DNA from: Tabrizicola sp.
GTDB taxonomy: Bacteria > Pseudomonadota > Alphaproteobacteria > Rhodobacterales > Rhodobacteraceae
Direction: 5' to 3'
Length of the DNA: 44,748 bases
NCBI RefSeq assembly: GCF_016792905.1
Contig: NZ_JAEULP010000027.1
Coordinates: forward strand, 1-44,748
Below, in pieces: positions 8,606-16,058 of the stretch. A program made the translations under genes and the position numbers. Positions within the stretch are counted from its first letter, which is position 1. Each line of letters starts with the position of its first letter. The notes under the pieces were generated by a model. That model was not told where the DNA came from. It saw nothing but the letters and a program-made list of their open reading frames with translations, and did not search any database.

Positions 8606-8641
8606 TTGTTTAACGCTAAACAAAGTTGAGACCGCTGTCAA
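8606..8641 (-). promoter_or_regulatory. LacI-type operator overlapping promoter of the NanA-like aldolase operon
   Basis: The near-perfect palindrome TTGTTTAACGCTAAACAA at 8606-8623 has only the centre deviating from symmetry. On the minus strand a consensus -35 TTGACA (8641 down to 8636) is followed after exactly 17 nt by TAGCGT (8618 down to 8613) as -10, which lies inside the operator. Repressor binding would therefore block RNA polymerase. The same site stands 87 nt upstream of the rightward SDR gene and may serve both directions. The sequence is seen directly; control by the local LacI protein is inferred. Confidence 0.78.
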
Positions 8642-8709
8642 CGGGACAATCGCGGCCCGGACACTACGGAACGGCAAAGCCCGCAACGGCCAAAAGGAGG
8701 ACACCCCCC

Positions 8710-9486
8710 ATGACACGCACCGCCATCGTCACCGGATCGGCCCAGGGCATCGGGCGCGGCATTGCCGAGCGCCTGGCCAGGGACGGGTTGTCGGTCACTC
8801 TGGCCGACCTGCCCGCCAACAAGGACGCCCTGGCCGAGGCAGCCCGCATGATCACCAAGGCCGGGGGAACCTGCCGCACCGCCTTTGCCGATGTCAGCGA
8901 CCAGTCCCAGGTTGACGCGCTGGTGGCGGATCATGTCGCAGCGCTTGGCGGGCTTGATGTGATGGTGGCCAATGCCGGGGTCACGCTGATCGCCCGGTTC
9001 ATGGACACCACGCCCGAGATCCTGAACCGCACCTTCGACATCAACTTCAAGGGTGTCTTCCACTGCTATGCGGCTGCCGCCCGGCAGATGATCGCCCAAG
9101 GACGCGGTGGTCGGCTGATCGCGGCCTGTTCGATCAGCGGCCACAAGGGCGGCGACTGGGTTTCGGCCTATGTCGCGTCGAAGTTTGCCGTCCGCGGCCT
9201 CACGCAAAGCGTTGCCCTCGAACTTGCACCGCATGGTATCACGGCCAATGTCTACAGCCCCGGCATGGTCGACACCCCGATGTACCAGGAGATCGACCGC
9301 ATGGTGACCGAGCGTGAAGGCACACCGCGCGGCAGCCAGATCAGGAAGATGGCCGCGACGATCCCGATGGGCCGCTTCGCGACGCCTGCGGACATCGCGA
9401 ACGTCGTGTCCTTCCTGGCCTCGGAGGATTCGGCCTATGTGACGGGCCAGTCCCTGGTTGTCGACGGCGGCATCTACATGAACTGA
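8710..9486 (+). CDS. SDR-family NAD(P)-dependent oxidoreductase
   Basis: Classical SDR of 258 aa. The Rossmann motif TGSAQGIG is at residues 8-15, with NAG in VANAGVTLI, catalytic Ser in CSISGHKG and Tyr-x3-Lys in YVASK. YVTGQSLVVDGGIYMN closes the protein. It resembles acetoin/diacetyl or sugar-alcohol reductases of the (S)-2,3-butanediol dehydrogenase type, but the substrate is not determinable. AAAAGGAGG ends 9 nt before the ATG at 8710, which fixes the start. It is divergent from the NanA-like aldolase operon and shares its LacI-type operator at 8606-8623. It converges with the epimerase-like gene. Confidence 0.88.
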   Translation: MTRTAIVTGSAQGIGRGIAERLARDGLSVTLADLPANKDALAEAARMITKAGGTCRTAFADVSDQSQVDALVADHVAALGGLDVMVANAGVTLIARFMDTTPEILNRTFDINFKGVFHCYAAAARQMIAQGRGGRLIAACSISGHKGGDWVSAYVASKFAVRGLTQSVALELAPHGITANVYSPGMVDTPMYQEIDRMVTEREGTPRGSQIRKMAATIPMGRFATPADIANVVSFLASEDSAYVTGQSLVVDGGIYMN

Positions 9487-9509
9487 GGGATCGGGCGAAC
9501 GCCCATCCC
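9487..9509. terminator. Hairpin between convergent SDR and epimerase genes
   Basis: GGGAT-C-GGGC (9487-9496) pairs with GCCC-ATCCC (9501-9509) around a GAAC tetraloop, with one bulged C. It begins directly after the SDR stop and lies 6 nt from the epimerase stop, so it could terminate both transcripts. There is no long T-tract on either side. Confidence 0.5.
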
Positions 9510-9515
9510 CTGTAT

Positions 9516-10391
9516 CTATCGATAGGCCGCCGCCCGACGCTGCGCCTCGTCCCACTGCGCACGCATGAAGTCCAGCGAGGTCAGGGCAAAGGCATCCGCA
9601 TCGGTCCAGTTCTCGCGCCAGATCGCGCAGATCGCCTTCAGCCAGTCGCCACAACCTTGCGTGTTGAACGCCTCGACGCTGATCACCTTCTGATAGCCGA
9701 TGGCGACCAGCGCATCGAAGACGGGCGCAAAGTCGATAGAGCCGGAACCAAGGTATCCCCGGTTCGATTCGCCGACGTGGAAATAGCCGATCCTGCCGCC
9801 CGCCAGACGGATCGCCTGGCCCATGTCGCCTTCCTCGATGTTCATGTGGAAGGTGTCGATGTGCAGGAACAGGTTGTCCGACCCGGTGTCGCGGATATAG
9901 GCCAGCCCCTGCTTCACCGTGTTCATCAGGTTGGTCTCGTAGCGGTTGACCAGCTCCATCGACAGCGCGACCCCCGCCGCCTTCGCCCGGTCGGCCACCC
10001 GCGTCAGGACGGCAACCGACGTGTCCCAGTTCCTGCGTGTCGGCATCACGCGGTACTTCTGGTGGCCCGAGAAGATCGGCCCGCTCATCCCCCTTGATCC
10101 GACATCGCGGGCAATCGACACCGCCTCGTTCAGCACCGCCTCGCCCGCCGCCACCACTGCCGGATCGTCGCTCGACACGTCGAATTCCGGCGCGAGGCCG
10201 CAGGATGCGCCAAGTTCGATGCCCAAGGACTCCGCAGTCTTCGCGATGCGCGCCACGTCCACCCGCTTGCGGTCGAACCCCGGCAACTCGAAGAAGTCGT
10301 AGCCCGCCACCCTCGCGCGCTCCATTCCGTATTCGATGGCTGCGGTGTCCTGGGCATCGTTCCAGACGAAGGAATGCACGCCGAATTTCAT
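9516..10391 (-). CDS. Sugar epimerase/isomerase, D-tagatose / D-psicose 3-epimerase-like TIM barrel
   Basis: AP-endonuclease-2-fold protein of 291 aa with the metal-site pattern of the D-tagatose 3-epimerase group. It has Glu in ELVNRYETNLMNT, Asp and His in LHIDTFHMNIEEGD, His in YFHVGESNRGYLG and Glu in ISVEAFN. These enzymes epimerise free ketoses at C3; relatives isomerise tetrulose phosphates or hydroxypyruvate, so specificity is open. The ATG at 10391 begins MKFGVHSFVWN, the usual start of the family, with a modest AGGA upstream. It follows the third SDR gene on the same strand after a 136-nt gap containing a hairpin, and is probably expressed by read-through from the operator-controlled promoter near 11400. 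Confidence 0.85.
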   Translation of the reverse strand: MKFGVHSFVWNDAQDTAAIEYGMERARVAGYDFFELPGFDRKRVDVARIAKTAESLGIELGASCGLAPEFDVSSDDPAVVAAGEAVLNEAVSIARDVGSRGMSGPIFSGHQKYRVMPTRRNWDTSVAVLTRVADRAKAAGVALSMELVNRYETNLMNTVKQGLAYIRDTGSDNLFLHIDTFHMNIEEGDMGQAIRLAGGRIGYFHVGESNRGYLGSGSIDFAPVFDALVAIGYQKVISVEAFNTQGCGDWLKAICAIWRENWTDADAFALTSLDFMRAQWDEAQRRAAAYR

Positions 10392-10427
10392 GGTCCTGAC
10401 CCTAGTGACTGTTGGATTTCCGAAAAG

Positions 10428-10454
10428 CGGGCCGTTCCGCACCGGAACGGCCCG
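10428..10454 (-). terminator. Intrinsic-terminator-like hairpin after the third SDR gene
   Basis: CGGGCCGTTCC (10428-10438) and its complement (10444-10454) form an 11-bp stem with loop GCACC. On the minus strand the stem is followed by CTTTTCGG, a short U-tract. It lies in the gap before the epimerase gene, so it may end the SDR transcript or reduce downstream expression. Nothing else is recognisable in this 136-nt gap. Confidence 0.55.
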
Positions 10455-10527
10455 AGGACGTCCTGACCGGGAGGCGGTCAGGTCGGCCCGGCGGACGCGG
10501 GGGAGAGGAGCGTCGCCGTGGTTTAGG

Positions 10528-11316
10528 TCAGACAGTCCGGACCGGTCCGCCATCCGCCCGCAGCACCGCTCCACGCGTGGCGTTCGAGGCCGGGCAGCAC
10601 AGATAGGTGATCATGTTCGCCACCTCGTCGGCCTCCGCGAACCGGCCAAGCAGCGAGGTCGTCTCGTTCTTCTCGAAGTGTTGCTTCTCGAACTCCTGCA
10701 CTGGACGCCCCTTGGCGTCGCGATAGACCCATTCCGACATCGTGCCGCCGGGGCTGACGCAGTTGACCGTCACGCCGGGGTGGCGGTGGAACATCTCGGC
10801 CACGCAACGTGACAGACGGATGACCGCCGCCTTGCAGACCCCGTAATCGACGATCATGTCCGGTGTCACCATCCCGGCTTCCGAGGTCATGAAGATGATC
10901 CGGCCATAGGTCTTCGCTTTGATCAGCGGCGCGAAGTGGCGGGTCAGGCGGACACCGCTCATCACGTTGAAATCCCACTGGTATTGCCAGTCCTTGTCGG
11001 TCAGTTCGTCGAACGGCACGATCCGGTCGGTCCCGCCCGCCATGTTCAGGAGAAGGTCCACGTCCCTGACGGTGTCAATCACATGCTGGCACCCCTCGAC
11101 GGTGGCGACGTCGGCCTGCACCGTCATGACCTGCGCCCCTGGCACCCGCGCCCGAACCGCATCCGCTGCCTGCGCCAGCCGGTCGGCTTTCCGCCCGTTG
11201 ATCCAGACCTTCGCCCCCCGCGAGCACAGCTGCTGCGCCGTGGCCAGACCGATCCCCGTCACCGAGGCCGTGATCAGCGCCGTCTTTCCCGTCAGGTCCA
11301 TGTCCATCATCGCCAT
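10528..11316 (-). CDS. Divergent SDR-family oxidoreductase
   Basis: SDR-fold protein of 262 aa with an eroded cofactor motif. The usual TGxxxGIG reads TASVTGIG, and NNAG reads NMAGG. Catalytic Ser (FMTSEAG) and Tyr-x3-Lys (YGVCK) are kept, as are the helix-5 and C-terminal RADGGPVRTV regions. An enzyme is likely, with altered cofactor-loop geometry; 3-oxoacyl-ACP-reductase-like labels would be guesses. The ATG at 11316 has AGGGGGA upstream, while the open frame continues only to a TTG at 11334. It is the first gene of a leftward pair with the epimerase, behind a TTTAACGCTAAA operator at 11400-11411, so it belongs to the LacI regulon. Confidence 0.83.
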   Translation of the reverse strand: MAMMDMDLTGKTALITASVTGIGLATAQQLCSRGAKVWINGRKADRLAQAADAVRARVPGAQVMTVQADVATVEGCQHVIDTVRDVDLLLNMAGGTDRIVPFDELTDKDWQYQWDFNVMSGVRLTRHFAPLIKAKTYGRIIFMTSEAGMVTPDMIVDYGVCKAAVIRLSRCVAEMFHRHPGVTVNCVSPGGTMSEWVYRDAKGRPVQEFEKQHFEKNETTSLLGRFAEADEVANMITYLCCPASNATRGAVLRADGGPVRTV

Positions 11317-11399
11317 TCTGGTTTCCCCCTTCAATGCTGCTGCCCGGAGTGTCCGGCTTCACGCCGCCCGAGGTCGCGCACAGCGTCTTGCTTGGAGCA

Positions 11400-11443
11400 T
11401 TTAACGCTAAACTGAAATGCATGCAAGGGCGATCAGCCGTCAA
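11400..11443 (-). promoter_or_regulatory. LacI-type operator and possible promoter of the SDR/epimerase pair
   Basis: TTTAACGCTAAA at 11400-11411 is identical in its 12-bp core to the sites at 8609 and 11677. On the minus strand a TTGACG (11443 down to 11438) lies upstream, with a poor -10 (GCATTT) after 17 nt. The operator would then sit just downstream of the -10, a standard roadblock position. The promoter part is weaker than the operator call. Confidence 0.65.
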
Positions 11444-11676
11444 TCCCGCGCCGTGCCCACGCGCAGGCAGGCCTTCAGCCGCTCGCCTTCATTGCGCCTG
11501 ATCGCCATACTTCTCACGGTTGGCTCGGCCATGATCTTCCTTGTCTTCGCGCCTTGGCCGGTTACTCGCGGGCCTCCGCCACAACAGGTTCGAGGCGGGG
11601 CCGCCAAGCGCCCGTCCGGATTCCTCGTCGCTGCGACAAAACACCAACTTGCGGATTCCGGTTGCTGCTCTGGTCT
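11412..11676. other. Non-coding stretch between two LacI-type operators
   Basis: This is the central part of the 404-nt gap between the divergent SDR (start 11316) and DeoC-like (start 11721) genes. Open frames cross it on both strands, but none has a convincing ribosome-binding site or a recognisable protein. With operators at both ends about 277 bp apart, it could form a repression loop (inference). I see no RNA gene or repeat in it. Confidence 0.5.
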
Positions 11677-11688
11677 TTTAACGCTAAA
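11677..11688 (+). promoter_or_regulatory. LacI-type operator upstream of the DeoC-like aldolase
   Basis: TTTAACGCTAAA at 11677-11688 exactly repeats the core found at 8609-8620 and 11400-11411. It lies 32 nt before the DeoC-like start codon. I cannot pick a convincing -35/-10 pair here, although TTGCGG lies near 11649. Confidence 0.7.
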
Positions 11689-11720
11689 TGTACCAGAACA
11701 CATCCACGGAGGAGAACCGC

Positions 11721-12419
11721 ATGCTCACCGTCGACGAACTTGCGTCCATGATCGACCATTCAATCATCGACCCCTTCCATACCGAACGCGACATGGTTGA
11801 AGGGATCGAGACGGCGATCAGATATCGCACTGGCCGTTTCACCACCCAGCCGATCCGCGTCAAGGCCGCGCGCAAACGGCTGGAGGGCACGGGCGTCCTG
11901 CTCCAGACCTATGTCGGCTTTCCGCATGGCAACGACCATACCGAGGTCAAGCTCCTCCAGGCCCGCCGCGCGCTGGACGAAGGCGTGCAGGAACTGGACA
12001 TGGTGATCAACATCTCCGCCTTCCTGTCCGGCGATCACGCGTATGTCGAACAGGACGTCAACGCCATCGTCGAAGCCGCACGGCCCTACGATGTCACCGT
12101 GAAGGGCATTCTCGAATGCTTCTACCTGACCCGCCCGCAGCGTCTGCAGGCGGCGCTGATCGTGGAACGGGCCGGCGCGCAGTTCGTCAAGACTTCGACC
12201 GGACAGCGCCCCGACATGCAGGCCTCCATCGCCGAGGACTGCCGCTCGATGCGCGCCATCCTGAAGCCCGAAACCACGATCAAGGCCTCGGGCGGCTGCT
12301 TCGACCTTGATGCCCTGCTGCTTTACTATCGGAACGGCGCGCGCCGCTTCGGCGCGTCAGAGACCGCAACCATCCTTGAGGACCTGCGGACCCGCATCGC
12401 CAACGGGCAGCCCCACTGA
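11721..12419 (+). CDS. DeoC-like (deoxyribose-phosphate aldolase family) class I aldolase
   Basis: TIM-barrel Schiff-base aldolase of 232 aa. FVKTSTGQ carries the Schiff-base Lys of the DeoC family and TIKASGGC matches the second conserved Lys motif; LDMVINISAFLSGD matches the LDMVINIG region. Canonical DeoC makes acetaldehyde and glyceraldehyde 3-phosphate from deoxyribose 5-phosphate. This protein has an unusual insertion near residues 30-55 (AIRYRTGRFTTQPIRVKAAR) and sits in a sugar-acid regulon rather than a nucleoside operon, so a different acceptor is plausible. GGAGGA ends 7 nt before the ATG at 11721, which I prefer to the ATG at 11688 inside the operator. It is controlled by the operator at 11677. 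Confidence 0.83.
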   Translation: MLTVDELASMIDHSIIDPFHTERDMVEGIETAIRYRTGRFTTQPIRVKAARKRLEGTGVLLQTYVGFPHGNDHTEVKLLQARRALDEGVQELDMVINISAFLSGDHAYVEQDVNAIVEAARPYDVTVKGILECFYLTRPQRLQAALIVERAGAQFVKTSTGQRPDMQASIAEDCRSMRAILKPETTIKASGGCFDLDALLLYYRNGARRFGASETATILEDLRTRIANGQPH

Positions 12420-12443
12420 CCGTCGACCAGGCCTCACGCGGTT

Positions 12444-13640
12444 TCAAACCCGCTCCAACGCCAGCGCAATCCCCTGACCAACCCCGATGCACATGGTCGC
12501 CAGCGCCTTCTCGCCCGGTTTCGCCTGCAGGGCCGCCGTGCCGACAAGCCGCGCCCCCGACATGCCCAGCGGATGCCCGAGCGCAATCGCGCCGCCATTC
12601 GGATTCACCCGCGAATCATCATCGGCAATCCCCAGCTCCCGCAACGTCGCCAGCCCCTGCGACGCGAAGGCCTCGTTCAGCTCGATGACCGAGAGATCCC
12701 TGACCGCCAGCCCCAGCCGATCCATCAACTTCTGGGAGGCCGGCGCCGGACCGATCCCCATGATCCGGGGCGGCACGCCGGCGACGGCGCCACCCAGGAT
12801 GCGGGCAATCGGCACCAGCCCGTGCTGCCGCGCTGCCGCCTCGGAGGCGATGATCAGCGCCGCCGCCCCGTCGTTCACGCCCGACGCGTTGCCCGCCGTC
12901 ACGCTGCCCCCCTTGCGGAACGGCGCAGGCAGCGCAGCCAGCTTTTCCAGCGTCGTCGCGCGCGGATGCTCGTCCCGGTCCACCACGACCGGCGCGCCCT
13001 TGCCCTGCGGGATCGTGACCGGCGCGATCTCCTGTGCCAGCCGCCCCGAGGCGATGGCCGCCGCCGCCTTCTCCTGCGACCGCAGCGCAAAGGCATCCTG
13101 GTCGGCCCGGCTGATCCCGTAGTCCTCGGCCACGTTCTCGGCCGTCTCGGGCATCGATTCCACGCCATATTGCGCCTGCATCAGCGGGTTCACGAACCGC
13201 CAGCCGATGGTGGAATCATGCACCTCGTTCGCCCGCGAAAAGGCCGAGGTGGCCTTGGGCATGACAAAGGGCGCCCGGGTCATGCTTTCCACCCCGCCCG
13301 CGATCACCAGTTCCGCCTCGCCGGTCCTGATCATGCGCGCCGCCGTCAGAACCGCATCCATCCCCGACCCGCACAGCCGGTTGATCGTGGTCCCCGGAAC
13401 CGAGACCGGCAGTCCGGCCAGCAGCAGGGACATGCGCGCCACGTTCCTGTTGTCCTCCCCGGCCTGGTTGGCGCAGCCGAACACCACGTCATCGACCGCC
13501 GCCCAATCCAGATCATGCCGATCCATCAGCGCCCGCAGCGGCACGGCCCCCAGATCATCGGTCCTGACCGAAGCCAGGCTTCCGCCGAAACGGCCGATCG
13601 GGGTGCGCAGGTAGGCGCAGACATAAGCCTCGGGCATCAT
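12444..13640 (-). CDS. pcaF: 3-oxoadipyl-CoA thiolase-type acetyl-CoA acyltransferase
   Basis: Thiolase of 398 aa. The acyl-accepting Cys90 lies in INRLCGSGMDAV, His in GGAIALGHPLGMSGAR and the proton-donating Cys in TMCIGVGQG. The N-terminal DDLGAVPLRAL, GCANQAGEDNRNVARM and APFVMPKA segments are those of beta-ketoadipyl-CoA thiolases (PcaF/PaaJ), which cleave 3-oxoadipyl-CoA to succinyl-CoA and acetyl-CoA. No other pca or paa genes are visible, so the gene is isolated and a broader beta-oxidation role is possible. GAAGGAGA precedes the tandem ATGs at 13640 and 13637. It is convergent with the DeoC-like gene, 24 nt apart. Confidence 0.85.
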   Translation of the reverse strand: MMPEAYVCAYLRTPIGRFGGSLASVRTDDLGAVPLRALMDRHDLDWAAVDDVVFGCANQAGEDNRNVARMSLLLAGLPVSVPGTTINRLCGSGMDAVLTAARMIRTGEAELVIAGGVESMTRAPFVMPKATSAFSRANEVHDSTIGWRFVNPLMQAQYGVESMPETAENVAEDYGISRADQDAFALRSQEKAAAAIASGRLAQEIAPVTIPQGKGAPVVVDRDEHPRATTLEKLAALPAPFRKGGSVTAGNASGVNDGAAALIIASEAAARQHGLVPIARILGGAVAGVPPRIMGIGPAPASQKLMDRLGLAVRDLSVIELNEAFASQGLATLRELGIADDDSRVNPNGGAIALGHPLGMSGARLVGTAALQAKPGEKALATMCIGVGQGIALALERV

Positions 13641-13739
13641 GGTCTCCTTCAGGTCCAGGCAAGCGTCGGGTCATCGACTGGCCCGGACACTACCAGCGCG
13701 CAGCGCCCCGGCAATATCCAGCTGGTCGGCTTCCCTCAG

Positions 13740-14414
13740 CTATTTTTTCGCCCGCCACGTCCCCAGCCAGGCCCCGATCCGCCCGAAGAAGCCGCGGGCT
13801 TCCTTGCGGGCGTTTTCGGCCCGCGCCTCGACCGAATCCCAGGCCTCGCCCGCATCCGCCAACGCCGGGTCGACCATCCGCTCGCGGAATTGCAGCCACA
13901 TCTTGCGGATCATCAGGATCACGAAGGCCAGGACGGCCAGAAGGATGATGTTGACCCAGGGGATGATCGTCACATCCGGCCCCTCGACCGGATAGATGTT
14001 CACCGCATTGGGAAAGGCCGAGAACAGCGGAATCCGCCAGCCGTAATGCGTGATGACCACCCATTGCGGCGCGGCGGAGGTCGACTTCAGGTTCGCCGCC
14101 TCGGCCTGCAGGGTGGCGCTGTCCCATTTGAAATAGGGCGGCCAGAACCAGCCGGTATCCTCGTTGCGGTAGACCATCACATCACCGTCGGCATAGGCCG
14201 CATCAATGAAGCGGATGTCGCGGGTCGTGCTGGTCTCGGAGCCGGTCCCGGTGTCCTCGATGGAATAGAAGATCCAGTTGCCGCCGATCTGCGTGATCCG
14301 GTTCGAGGTCTCGGTGATCCGCACCACGTCATGCTGCGGCAGGGTGTAGTGCAGGAAGAGGCCGACGATCAGCACCAGCAGGATCCGGATACCCCATTTG
14401 ATCTTGGTCCACAT
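13740..14414 (-). CDS. DUF1523-family membrane protein
   Basis: Protein of 224 aa matching my recollection of alphaproteobacterial DUF1523. A transmembrane helix at about 8-24 leads to LHYTLPQHDVVRI and a periplasmic domain with VYRNEDTGWFWPPYFKWD and WVVITHYGWR. A second helix lies near 151-168, then a charged amphipathic C-terminus (ARAENARKEARGFF). The function is unknown. AAGGGCG precedes the ATG at 14414. It follows the 92-aa membrane protein by 12 nt and closes the leftward AAA+ operon, so it may be the membrane anchor or client of that system (inference). Confidence 0.8.
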   Translation of the reverse strand: MWTKIKWGIRILLVLIVGLFLHYTLPQHDVVRITETSNRITQIGGNWIFYSIEDTGTGSETSTTRDIRFIDAAYADGDVMVYRNEDTGWFWPPYFKWDSATLQAEAANLKSTSAAPQWVVITHYGWRIPLFSAFPNAVNIYPVEGPDVTIIPWVNIILLAVLAFVILMIRKMWLQFRERMVDPALADAGEAWDSVEARAENARKEARGFFGRIGAWLGTWRAKK

Positions 14415-14426
14415 GGGTGCGCCCTT

Positions 14427-14705
14427 TCAGTGCCAGTTGATAAGATAGATCGTGACCAGGAAGCCGATGGTCGGAATGATATAGATAAGCCACAGCAGGC
14501 GCTTTTTCAGCCCCTTGTCATAGTGGACCATCCCCGCCTCGATGAAGGCCTGTCGCTCCTGCACCGTCTGGCCCTCACGCGCGGGGTCGGTGTCCCATTC
14601 CTTCTCCAGCTTTTCGCGCCGGACCGACCGGGAGTAGATCGAGGTGACGAAATAGATGATCGTCAGCCCCACATACATGAAGAACGCAAGCCGCAACCAA
14701 CCCAT
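14427..14705 (-). CDS. Small two-helix membrane protein, function unknown
   Basis: A 92-aa protein with hydrophobic segments at about 4-23 (LRLAFFMYVGLTIIYFVTSI) and 70-89 (LLWLIYIIPTIGFLVTIYLI), separated by a charged cytosolic-looking loop rich in Arg, Lys and Glu. I recognise no domain. Its ATG follows the stop of the 450-aa gene with no gap, and it lies 12 nt before the DUF1523 gene, so the three are surely co-transcribed. It may help tether the operon's soluble proteins to the membrane (inference). Confidence 0.75.
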   Translation of the reverse strand: MGWLRLAFFMYVGLTIIYFVTSIYSRSVRREKLEKEWDTDPAREGQTVQERQAFIEAGMVHYDKGLKKRLLWLIYIIPTIGFLVTIYLINWH

Positions 14706-16058
14706 CTACCTTCTCCCCCATGGCCCGACCGCAGGGCCGCGGACCGGCTTCGGCCCCTCGGCCATCTGCGGGCGGTGCAATTCGTCCATCCCCGGTTCCG
14801 GCCCGAACAAAGCCGTCCGCGCGCCTTCCCGGTCCACCTGATACTCCCGCGCCAGGAAATCCGCGACATAGGTCTTCTTGCGATCCGACCATGTCATGTA
14901 CTGCGCATAGAACAGCTCCTTGTGGGTGATGAACATCTGCCGCACGTCCATCGGCGACAGTTCCGTCAAGAGCATGTTCACCAGGTCCCGATCCGGCCCC
15001 GCCTTGCCCCGCAGCGTGTAGAAATACGCCGGATGCTCGCTGGTGATCTTCGGCCAGGCCCCCCCGGCCTCCACCCAGCGCAACAGGTCCGCCAGCCCCA
15101 GGAATTCCTGCGGCAACGCCGACCCCAACTTATAGGCGATCTTCCGCAGCTCCGTCCGCCTTGCGTCGCCAACCTCGATCCCCAGCCGGTCCGCCGCATC
15201 GACCAGGATGAAATCCATCTTCTGCCGCAGGATTGCCGAGGCATCCGCCCCCCGCGCCTGCACGATGGGCTCGGTGAGGCCATTCCGCTCCAGCCAGTCG
15301 GCGATCTGGTTGCGCAGGGTCAAGTCCATCACCTGCGGCACCGGCACCTCGCCCAAGCTATGCCAGTCCAGCGTCGAAATCGCCGCCGGATAGCGCACCC
15401 CCTGAAAGATGTAGACCCCGCCAAAGAAGCTGGTCCAGAAGTTCGCCTGCTCGAAGGTCATCGCCGGTAGCGCAATCGGCACCCGCGTCACGTCGCCCGT
15501 CTTCTTCGCCAGCGTGATCATCTCCGCCACCAGCACATCGTCGCGCCAGCCGTCGGGCTCCTGCCGGAACCGCTCGATCAGCTTCGCCAGCTTCCCCGCA
15601 TCCGCCACATGCCCGCCGATGGTGTCGGCCTCGACCGTCACCTGCCTGATGTCGAACAGCCGCGCCGGAGTGTCCACCGCATAGACCGAATTCTGCAACT
15701 CCCCCGCCACCGCATCCCGCGCCGTCAGCGCAAACAACTGCGCGTCGTTCTTCTCGATGAACTGCGTCAGGATCCCCCGGCTGGTGGAGAACTTGATGTT
15801 GAGCAAAGGCGCATCCTTCTGCGCCGTGGTGAGCAGGATGAACTGCCGGTTCGCCCCGTTGGGGTTGAGGTAGAGGTCGTCCTTCAGCTCATCCCCAATC
15901 TCCGGCGAGTAGCCGGAGAGGTCGATGTGGAAATCGTCGAGCTTGGTGGTCTTCCCCGTCAAATGCTTCAGTGCCCGGTTGTAGCGTTCGACAAGGGCTG
16001 GGGAGGAGACCTCGATCAGGTTCCCGAACATGAGACCGCGTTGGATGAGGCGTTTCAT
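14706..16058 (-). CDS. Conserved protein of unknown function (possibly DUF6638) in AAA+ operon
   Basis: A 450-aa soluble protein with no signal peptide or membrane segment. I recall similar Rhodobacterales proteins under the label DUF6638, but could not verify this. It starts MKRLIQRGLMFGNLIEVSSP. It has no motif that I can assign to catalysis; the centre is rich in predicted helix, and the C-terminal third contains WVEAGGAWPKITSEHPAYFY and a long Asp/Glu-Lys/Arg-mixed stretch. The start codon overlaps the preceding DUF559 stop (ATGA), giving translational coupling. The first 63 nt are duplicated, about 81% identical, at 16813-16875. Placement after the AAA+ gene suggests an operon partner. 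Confidence 0.75.
   Translation of the reverse strand: MKRLIQRGLMFGNLIEVSSPALVERYNRALKHLTGKTTKLDDFHIDLSGYSPEIGDELKDDLYLNPNGANRQFILLTTAQKDAPLLNIKFSTSRGILTQFIEKNDAQLFALTARDAVAGELQNSVYAVDTPARLFDIRQVTVEADTIGGHVADAGKLAKLIERFRQEPDGWRDDVLVAEMITLAKKTGDVTRVPIALPAMTFEQANFWTSFFGGVYIFQGVRYPAAISTLDWHSLGEVPVPQVMDLTLRNQIADWLERNGLTEPIVQARGADASAILRQKMDFILVDAADRLGIEVGDARRTELRKIAYKLGSALPQEFLGLADLLRWVEAGGAWPKITSEHPAYFYTLRGKAGPDRDLVNMLLTELSPMDVRQMFITHKELFYAQYMTWSDRKKTYVADFLAREYQVDREGARTALFGPEPGMDELHRPQMAEGPKPVRGPAVGPWGRR

Noticed and set aside
11440-11703. 87-codon minus-strand frame between the two LacI operators
   Set aside because: It begins inside an operator, has no ribosome site and resembles nothing known.
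12573-15470. Very long open frame on the plus strand opposite the thiolase and following genes (965 codons)
   Set aside because: It spans several well-supported minus-strand genes, has Arg/Pro/His-rich composition typical of antisense GC-rich frames, and no recognisable domain or ribosome site.
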